In this document: one piece after another, positions 5,715-11,340 of the stretch
Position numbering within the stretch: the first letter of the stretch is position 1
Layout of the letters: every line of letters begins with the position of its first letter
Origin: Bacteroidaceae bacterium
Lineage (GTDB): Bacteria > Bacteroidota > Bacteroidia > Bacteroidales > Bacteroidaceae
Assembly: GCA_017558165.1 (NCBI GenBank)
Contig: JAFYWE010000093.1
Span: 1-11,340 of the forward strand
Reading direction: 5' to 3'
Length of the DNA: 11,340 nucleotides
Notes under the pieces: model-generated
The model's database searches: none
What the model was told of the DNA's origin: nothing
What the model saw: the letters and a program-made list of their open reading frames with translations, nothing else
Program-made: the position numbers and the translations under genes

Positions 5715-6431
5715 TCACGCTCTGTTTTTGCTTTTCTTGAGATAGATGGCAACAGACATCAACAGATACCATGAGATGATTGACACAGGTGCCAGATAAC
5801 CGAGCAGGAGCATCGGCAGGCAGAAGATAAGGAAGATATACCTTGTCCCGTTGCATCTCCAAGAGAGGTTCTTGAACTTGAGGGAGAACATAGGAATCTC
5901 CGACACAAGGAAATAAGAGAACAATGCAATGAGCGCCAACAACAGCACCCAACCTGCATTCAGGCTGTTCAGCCATGCACCGCCACCTGTTATGAGCGAT
6001 GACCAGAAGAGGGCATTCGCAGGTGTAGGCAAGCCGATGAAGGTATTTGTCTGTCTTGTATCGATATTGAACTTGGCCAGACGATATGCCGAGAACACGG
6101 CTATCAGGAATGCGAAATAAGGCAACAGCCACACGATATCGGCAAGATATGCAGGATACAACAGTTTATTCTGCATGAAAGAATATACTATCGTTGCCGG
6201 AGCAATACCGAAGGTGATATCATCGGCAAGCGAATCCATCTGCACACCCAACGGTGAGGATACGCGCAGAAGACGTGCTACCATTCCGTCAAAGAAGTCA
6301 AAAACAGCACCAAGCACAATGAATGCCATCGCAAGCTCAAAGTTGCATCTGAAGGCCATCACACAAGCTATACAGCCCGAGAACAGGTTACAGCAGGTTA
6401 TAGTGTTGGGTATATGTTTCTTGATCGACAT
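5715..6431 (-). CDS. pssA: CDP-diacylglycerol--serine O-phosphatidyltransferase
   Basis: A 238-residue integral membrane enzyme that makes phosphatidylserine from CDP-diacylglycerol and L-serine. The CDP-alcohol phosphatidyltransferase signature DG(x)2AR(x)8G(x)3D(x)3D is intact: D48-G49, A52-R53, G62, D66 and D70, in the stretch FDFFDGMVARLL / SPLGVQMDSLADD. N-terminal HIPNTITCCNLFSGC is typical of the bacterial type II PssA, and several hydrophobic membrane segments follow. It starts 7 bases after the psd stop. Psd then decarboxylates its product, so the two genes together make phosphatidylethanolamine, the main zwitterionic lipid of Bacteroidota. Confidence 0.94.
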   Translation of the reverse strand: MSIKKHIPNTITCCNLFSGCIACVMAFRCNFELAMAFIVLGAVFDFFDGMVARLLRVSSPLGVQMDSLADDITFGIAPATIVYSFMQNKLLYPAYLADIVWLLPYFAFLIAVFSAYRLAKFNIDTRQTNTFIGLPTPANALFWSSLITGGGAWLNSLNAGWVLLLALIALFSYFLVSEIPMFSLKFKNLSWRCNGTRYIFLIFCLPMLLLGYLAPVSIISWYLLMSVAIYLKKSKNRA

Positions 6432-6438
6432 ATAATCT

Positions 6439-7137
6439 TTATTTAAGGTTTGCGATTACGGTCTCGTTACCGACTGTCTTCTGGTCAAGAGCCACATTGA
6501 TCTTGGCATCAAGAGGGAGATAGAGATCGACACGTGAACCGAACTTGATGAAGCCCAGATGCTGGTCAATGAAGCACTCCTCGCCGGCCGCAGCGTATGT
6601 CACGATACGGCGAGCCATGGCTCCGGCTACCTGACGGACAAGAATTTCACGGCCGTCATTCATCTTGATGACAACAAGTGAACGCTCGTTCTCGGTGCTG
6701 GCCTTTGGAAGCCATGCCTTGTGGAACTTTCCTTTCTGGTGCTCGGCTCTAACGACAACGCCATCGACCGGATACCAGTTCGCATGCACGTTGAGCGGGC
6801 TCATGAAGATTGAGACCTGGATTCTCTCATCCTTGAAGTGATCTGGCTCATACACCTTCTCAATCACCACGACCTTACCGTCGGCAGGTGCAACAATCAC
6901 ATTCTCCACATCACCGGGGAATATTCTCTTTGGACTGCGGAAGAAATTGACCATCAGCAGATAGACAACCAGGGAGGATACCGATATCAATGAATTAAGG
7001 ACAACGTTATCCGGGAAGAAGTACCACAATGGGGCATTCACCACGGCAAAGATAAGGAACGCAACCACGAGAATAGAGGTTCCCTCCCTGTGTATTCTGT
7101 AGTCCTTCAATTTTCTGATTCTTCTAAACTTTTTCAT
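6439..7137 (-). CDS. psd: Phosphatidylserine decarboxylase proenzyme
   Basis: A 232-residue proenzyme when started at ATG 7135-7137 (MKKFRRIRKL); an in-frame ATG at 7215 would add 26 residues with no family support. Two hydrophobic segments near the N-terminus (SILVVAFLIFAVVNAPLWYF and a second about 15 residues later) anchor it in the inner membrane. Family motifs are APADGKVVVIE, SPLNVHANWYPVDG and the C-terminal LGFIKFGSRVDLYLP. Self-cleavage between Gly200 and Ser201 of FGSRV would yield a large beta chain and an alpha chain of about 32 residues whose N-terminal serine becomes the pyruvoyl cofactor. It is of the short, PSD-A-like type. It is first in the leftward operon psd - pssA - DUF4834, behind a good predicted promoter and a leader of about 86 bases. 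Confidence 0.94.
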   Translation of the reverse strand: MKKFRRIRKLKDYRIHREGTSILVVAFLIFAVVNAPLWYFFPDNVVLNSLISVSSLVVYLLMVNFFRSPKRIFPGDVENVIVAPADGKVVVIEKVYEPDHFKDERIQVSIFMSPLNVHANWYPVDGVVVRAEHQKGKFHKAWLPKASTENERSLVVIKMNDGREILVRQVAGAMARRIVTYAAAGEECFIDQHLGFIKFGSRVDLYLPLDAKINVALDQKTVGNETVIANLK

Positions 7138-7196
7138 AGACAGGCATCTATTTAGGAAGCTGTTAAAATTCGTATTATCTTGCATTAAAGTCGCAC

Positions 7197-7285
7197 GGGA
7201 CAAGCCCAGAAGCAACCTTTAACAATTCACAAAATTAGCAAGAAAATATTAAACACCAAACAAAATGGGACAAAATAAGCCCAGA
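7197..7285. repeat. Direct repeat GGGACAA...AGCCCAGA flanking the psd promoter
   Basis: GGGACAAGCCCAGA (7197-7210) recurs as GGGACAAAATAAGCCCAGA (7267-7285), 70 bases apart, the second copy with five extra bases in the middle. One copy lies in the predicted psd leader and the other just upstream of its -33 box. Could be an operator pair or a chance duplication. Confidence 0.35.
7230..7260 (-). promoter_or_regulatory. Predicted promoter of the psd-pssA operon
   Basis: On the minus strand: TTTG (7260-7257), a 19-base spacer, TAATTTTG (7237-7230), both full matches to the Bacteroidota consensus. Transcription would start near 7223, leaving a leader of about 86 bases before the psd ATG at 7137. 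Confidence 0.65.
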
Positions 7286-7360
7286 CCCGGAAATTATCCT
7301 CATTTCCCAAAGCGCCCGCGCCAGACACACCGGAAAATTGGCTGATGTTAATAAATTTTC

Positions 7361-7377
7361 CTCTTCTAAGAGAAGAG
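7361..7377. other. Small perfect hairpin in the dnaE leader
   Basis: CTCTTCT (7361-7367) and AGAAGAG (7371-7377) form a 7-pair stem with loop AAG, about 55 bases before the dnaE ATG. I found no good promoter for dnaE: TATCTTTA (7395-7402) is one base off the -7 box but has no TTTG at the right distance. The rest of the psd-dnaE gap shows nothing else that I can support. Confidence 0.3.
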
Positions 7378-7432
7378 ATATGGACAAAAGGTATTATCTT
7401 TATCATCCGAAATATACAACAGACAAGACACC

Positions 7433-10400
7433 ATGCAAGATTTTGTTCACCTACACGTACATTCACAATACTCCATCCTCGATGGCCAGGCAGCCATAAA
7501 GAAACTCGTCGACAAGGCAATTGCCGACGGGATGAAGGGCATTGCCATAACCGACCACGGCAACATGATGGGTATAAAGGAATTCTACAACTACGTGAGC
7601 GGTGTGAACAAGGGCAAGGAACCCGAGGAGAAGTTCAAGCCCATCATCGGTTGCGAGGTGTACATTGCAGAGCGCCGTCTGTTCAACAAGGAGACCAAGG
7701 ATGACCGTGGTCACCATCTTCTGTTGCTTGCCAAGAACAAGCAGGGCTACCACAACCTTGTAAAGATAGTATCCAAGGCATGGAGCGAGGGTTACTACTA
7801 CAATCCGCGTACCGACAAGGTGGAGCTTGAGAAATACCACGAGGGCATCATCTGCTGCTCGGCCTGTCTTGGCGGCGAGGTTCCGCAGCTCATAAGGAAC
7901 GGCAAGATGGAACAGGCCGAGGAAGTCGTGAACTGGTACAAGAACCTTTTCGGCGACGACTACTACCTTGAGCTGCAGTTGCACAAGGCTACCGTTGAGC
8001 GCGCCAACCATGAGGTATACCCGCTGCAGGTAGAGGTGAACAAGCACATCATTGAACTGAGCAAGAAGTGCGGCGTGAAGCTCATCTGCTCGAACGACGT
8101 GCACTTTGTGGACGAGGAGAATGCCGAGGCGCATGACCGCCTCATCTGCCTGAGCACAGGCAAGGACCTTGACGACCCTAACCGCATGCTCTACTCGAAG
8201 CAGGAGTGGATGAAGACAAAGGCCGAGATGTGGGAGATGTTCAGCGATGTCCCCGAGGCCATGGCAAACACAGTGGAGATCTGTGACAAGATAGAGTTCT
8301 ACTCCATCGACAGCTCCCCCATCATGCCTAACTTCGCCATCCCCGAGGATTTCGGTACCGAGGAGAGCTACCGACAGAAATTCACACACGAGGACCTCTT
8401 CAACGAGTTCACACGCGACGAGAAAGGCAATGTAGTGCTGTCGCAAGAGGAGGCCGAGAAGAAGATAAAGAGCCTTGGCGGATATGACAAGCTCTACCGC
8501 ATAAAGCTGGAGGGCGACTATCTGCGCAAGATTACATACGAGGGAGCAAAGAAGTGCTACGAGGAGCCGTTCACCCAGGAGGTGACCGACCGAATTGACT
8601 TCGAGCTCCACATCATGAAAACCATGGGTTTCCCCGGTTACTTCCTCATCGTGCAGGACTTCATACGCGCGGCGCGCGAGGAACTTGGCGTGTCGGTAGG
8701 CCCCGGACGTGGTTCGGCCGCCGGTAGCGTTGTAGCATACGCGCTGGGAATCACCCGCGTGGACCCGATCAAATATGACCTGCTGTTCGAGCGTTTCCTC
8801 AACCCGGACCGTATCTCGTTGCCCGATATCGACGTCGACTTCGATGACGACGGCCGCGGACGAGTGCTCAACTGGGTAACGGAGAAATACGGACAGGAGA
8901 AGGTGGCACACATCATCACATACGGTACAATGGCGACAAAGCTCGCCATCAAGGACGTCGCACGCGTGCAGAAACTGCCGCTCGACATATCGAACAAGCT
9001 CTGTAAGGCCATCCCTGACCGTCTGCCCGACGGACTGAAGATGAACCTCACAAACGCCATCGCATCGGTACCAGAGTTGCGCGAGGCCGAGGCATCGCCC
9101 GACCCCATACTGCGCGACACCATCAAATACGCGAAGATGCTTGAGGGTAACGTCCGCAACACCGGCGTACACGCCTGCGGTACAATCATCTGCCGCGATG
9201 ACATCACGGACCACGTGCCCATCAGCATTGCCGAGGACAAGGAGACCGGCGAGAAGATGCTCGTTACACAGTACGAGGGAAGCGTCATTGAGGAAACAGG
9301 CCTCATCAAGATGGACTTCCTTGGCCTCAAGACACTGTCAGTGATAAAGGAGGCATTGGAGAACATACGCCAGAGCCTCAAGATAGAGGTCGACATAGAC
9401 ACCATACCCATCGACGACCCCAAGACATACGAGCTTTACAGTGCCGGCAACACCATCGGTACATTCCAGTTCGAGTCGCCGGGTATGCAGAAATACCTGC
9501 GCGAGCTACAGCCGAGTACATTCGAGGACCTCATTGCCATGAACGCCCTCTACCGTCCGGGTCCGATGGACTACATACCCGACTTCATCCAGCGTAAGCA
9601 TGACCCCTCACTTGTGCAATACGATATCCCATGCATGGAGAAGTACCTCAAGGACACATACGGTATCACCGTATACCAGGAGCAGGTGATGCTTCTGTCG
9701 CGCCTGCTTGCCGACTTCACCCGTGGTGAGAGTGACACCCTGCGTAAGGCCATGGGTAAGAAGCTCAAGAAGAAGCTGGACGAGCTGAAGCCGAAGTTCA
9801 TCAACGGCGGAAAGAAGAACGGACACGACGAGAAGGTACTCGAGAAGATATGGGCCGACTGGGAGAAGTTCGCGTCATACGCGTTCAACAAGTCGCACGC
9901 CACATGCTATTCATGGGTAGCCTACCAGACAGCATACCTCAAGGCGAACTACCCGTCACAGTACATGGCGGGCGCCATGAGCCGAAACCTTGACAAGATT
10001 ACCGAAATCACCAAGCTGATGCAGGAGTGCAAGAGCATGGGCATCAACGTACTCGGCCCCGACGTAAACGAGTCGCGCCGCAAGTTCAGTGTAAACAAGA
10101 AGGGCGACGTACGTTTCGGCCTGTGTGCCGTGAAGGGCGTGGGCGAGAACGCCGTGCAGTGCATCATTGACGAACGCGAGGCAAACGGCCCGTTCACAAG
10201 CATATTCGACTTTGTGGAGCGCGTGAACCTCACCGCCTGCAACCGTAAGAACCTTGAGTGCCTGGCATACGCCGGAGCATTCGACGAGTTGCCCGGCGGT
10301 ATTGCACGCGACCAGTACGCAGGCATCAACAGCCGTGGAGACCAGTTCCTCGAGGCACTTGTGCGATACGGCAACCTTTACCAGACCGACAAGGCCAATG

Positions 10401-11125
10401 CCAGCGCATCGCTGTTCGGCGATACGGAGATGGCCGAGATTCCGAAGCCCGAGATACCCGAGGGCGGCAAATGGAGCACACTCGAGAGGCTAAACCGCGA
10501 GAGGGAGCTTGTGGGTATCTACCTGTCGGCTCACCCGCTTGATGACTACTCGCTCATCCTGAACGAGTTCTGCAACACCAAGGCCAACGAGATCGAGAAC
10601 ATGCAGGCGCTTGTAGGCCGCAAGATAACGTTCGGCGGTGTTGTCAGCGACCCGCCACGCACTGGCTTCACCAAGAAGGGTAGCCCCTACGGCGTTGCAA
10701 GGATTGAGGATTTCTCGGGCACGGCCGAACTGTTCTTCATGGGCGAGGAGTGGATGAAGAAACAGAACTATTTTATCCCCGGCAACTTCTTATATATAAA
10801 AGGTAGTTGCCAGCCACGCAAGTGGGACCAGACAAAGTACGACTTTGTTGTTGACAGCATTGAGCTGATGCCGGAGATTAAGGACGACATGGTAAAGAGC
10901 ATCACGATATCGTTCGACATCATGTCACTTACCGATGAGCTCTACAGCACAGTGATGGACTACATTGACCGTCACCCCGGCAAGAGCAAGCTCATCTTCA
11001 AGGTCAAGGACTATGAGCGTGAGTTCACGCTGGAGCTCGCATCAAAGAACCGAGACATAGAGGTAACACAGGAGCTCATCGATTATCTAAAGGATTTTGA
11101 GAACATTGAATATAAATTGAATTAA
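7433..11125 (+). CDS. dnaE: DNA polymerase III subunit alpha (DnaE type)
   Basis: The 1230-residue catalytic subunit of the replicative polymerase. Domains in order: N-terminal PHP domain (HLHVHSQYSILDG from residue 6, ITDHGNMMGIKEF from about 39); polymerase palm with GPGRGSAAGSVVAYALG (about 424-440), LPDIDVDFDDDGRG holding the catalytic aspartates (D465, D467, D469 cluster) and the third acidic residue D628 in KMDFLGLK; thumb/fingers with ALYRPGPMDYIP and the AFNKSHATCYSWVAYQTAYLK block; a helix-hairpin-helix at about 900 (AVKGVGENAVQCI); and an OB fold from about 1065 (ITFGGVVSD). There is no built-in DEDD exonuclease, so it is DnaE and not PolC. The start at MQDFVHLHVHS puts the PHP domain at the expected distance. 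It is longer than the E. coli enzyme (1160) but usual for Bacteroidota. It diverges from psd and is followed after 21 bases by a thioredoxin gene. Confidence 0.97.
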   Translation: MQDFVHLHVHSQYSILDGQAAIKKLVDKAIADGMKGIAITDHGNMMGIKEFYNYVSGVNKGKEPEEKFKPIIGCEVYIAERRLFNKETKDDRGHHLLLLAKNKQGYHNLVKIVSKAWSEGYYYNPRTDKVELEKYHEGIICCSACLGGEVPQLIRNGKMEQAEEVVNWYKNLFGDDYYLELQLHKATVERANHEVYPLQVEVNKHIIELSKKCGVKLICSNDVHFVDEENAEAHDRLICLSTGKDLDDPNRMLYSKQEWMKTKAEMWEMFSDVPEAMANTVEICDKIEFYSIDSSPIMPNFAIPEDFGTEESYRQKFTHEDLFNEFTRDEKGNVVLSQEEAEKKIKSLGGYDKLYRIKLEGDYLRKITYEGAKKCYEEPFTQEVTDRIDFELHIMKTMGFPGYFLIVQDFIRAAREELGVSVGPGRGSAAGSVVAYALGITRVDPIKYDLLFERFLNPDRISLPDIDVDFDDDGRGRVLNWVTEKYGQEKVAHIITYGTMATKLAIKDVARVQKLPLDISNKLCKAIPDRLPDGLKMNLTNAIASVPELREAEASPDPILRDTIKYAKMLEGNVRNTGVHACGTIICRDDITDHVPISIAEDKETGEKMLVTQYEGSVIEETGLIKMDFLGLKTLSVIKEALENIRQSLKIEVDIDTIPIDDPKTYELYSAGNTIGTFQFESPGMQKYLRELQPSTFEDLIAMNALYRPGPMDYIPDFIQRKHDPSLVQYDIPCMEKYLKDTYGITVYQEQVMLLSRLLADFTRGESDTLRKAMGKKLKKKLDELKPKFINGGKKNGHDEKVLEKIWADWEKFASYAFNKSHATCYSWVAYQTAYLKANYPSQYMAGAMSRNLDKITEITKLMQECKSMGINVLGPDVNESRRKFSVNKKGDVRFGLCAVKGVGENAVQCIIDEREANGPFTSIFDFVERVNLTACNRKNLECLAYAGAFDELPGGIARDQYAGINSRGDQFLEALVRYGNLYQTDKANASASLFGDTEMAEIPKPEIPEGGKWSTLERLNRERELVGIYLSAHPLDDYSLILNEFCNTKANEIENMQALVGRKITFGGVVSDPPRTGFTKKGSPYGVARIEDFSGTAELFFMGEEWMKKQNYFIPGNFLYIKGSCQPRKWDQTKYDFVVDSIELMPEIKDDMVKSITISFDIMSLTDELYSTVMDYIDRHPGKSKLIFKVKDYEREFTLELASKNRDIEVTQELIDYLKDFENIEYKLN

Positions 11126-11146
11126 CCAACTTAAAATTTTAAAGTT

Positions 11147-11340
11147 ATGGCAGTAAATTTAACAAACGACAACGCTAAGGAGTTTATGGCAACCGAGTTG
11201 CCAATCGTATTGGATTTCAGCGCAGCATGGTGTGGTCCTTGCAAGCAGTTGGCACCTATCATCGACGAGTTGTCAAAGGAGTATGAGGGACGTATCGCAG
11301 TAGCCAAGTGCGACATCGAGGAGGCTGATGATCTCACAAT
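11147..11340 (+). CDS. trxA: Thioredoxin, partial at right edge
   Basis: The first 64 complete codons are present. The active site WCGPCK (Trp28-Lys33, redox cysteines C29 and C32) sits in VLDFSAAWCGPCKQLAPII, followed by the strand AVAKCDIEEADDL, all as expected for a small cytoplasmic thioredoxin that reduces protein disulfides. No signal peptide is visible. Codon use differs sharply from the upstream dnaE: TTG for most leucines, GTA, GCA, CGT and GGT, which suggests the set used by highly expressed genes. The gap to dnaE is only 21 bases and consists of a near-palindromic A/T stretch directly before the ATG. It may be read with dnaE or from its own promoter inside dnaE; I see no clear one. 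Confidence 0.93.
   Translation, partial: MAVNLTNDNAKEFMATELPIVLDFSAAWCGPCKQLAPIIDELSKEYEGRIAVAKCDIEEADDLT

Noticed and set aside
5632..6132. Minus-strand frame of 166 codons overlapping pssA in another frame
   Set aside because: Cys/His/Pro-rich translation without motifs; the overlapping pssA frame carries the full catalytic signature.
7138..7215. Extended psd start at 7215
   Set aside because: The 26 added residues do not fit the family; Met at 7137 begins the normal basic N-terminus before the first membrane segment.
7463..9214. Long open frame of 583 codons on the minus strand inside dnaE
   Set aside because: It lies fully antisense to a certain gene, has low-complexity Val/Leu/His-rich sequence with no domain, and is explained by the strong codon bias of dnaE on the plus strand.
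8638..9423. Second long antisense frame (261 codons) inside dnaE
   Set aside because: Same cause: Ser/Arg/Met-rich translation without motifs, opposite a conserved polymerase core.

Overview
The window comes from a Bacteroidota chromosome, most likely the order Bacteroidales (Prevotella/Bacteroides/Muribaculaceae type). The evidence is gene content (a DUF4834-type small protein, a TPR/transmembrane/HTH regulator, a lipoprotein serpin, psd-pssA next to dnaE, dnaE followed by a thioredoxin) and promoters that fit the Bacteroidota consensus TTTG-N19-21-TAnnTTTG rather than -35/-10 boxes. Genes cover almost all of it. I see no rRNA, tRNA, CRISPR array, insertion sequence or phage gene.

Left part (1-3010): a lipoprotein serpin, cut by the left edge just at its reactive-centre hinge, is transcribed leftward. 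It diverges from a 515-residue membrane-anchored TPR/HTH regulator transcribed rightward. The 312-base divergent region between them carries promoters in both directions and a run of helically spaced TTACCCT repeats. A strong bidirectional hairpin terminator closes the regulator gene against the convergent operon that follows.

Middle (3019-5291): a leftward operon yraN (PD-(D/E)XK nuclease-like) - MmcQ/YjbR-like gene - birA (biotin-protein ligase) is tightly packed and partly overlapping. It shares a 124-base divergent promoter region with a rightward pair: a small ribbon-helix-helix-like protein and tadA (tRNA A34 deaminase). The two predicted promoters lie back to back.

Right part (5350-11340): a leftward phospholipid operon psd - pssA - DUF4834 makes phosphatidylethanolamine (PssA makes phosphatidylserine, Psd decarboxylates it). 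A large imperfect hairpin before the DUF4834 gene holds an unusually strong Shine-Dalgarno-like sequence paired with its own complement. Diverging from psd is dnaE (DNA polymerase III alpha, 1230 residues), followed after 21 bases by a thioredoxin gene that runs off the right edge.

Most genes are housekeeping. The less ordinary parts are the serpin/regulator divergent pair with its repeat array, the SD-sequestering hairpin between pssA and the DUF4834 gene, and the uncharacterised RHH-like gene coupled to tadA. I do not see a clearly new multi-gene system.
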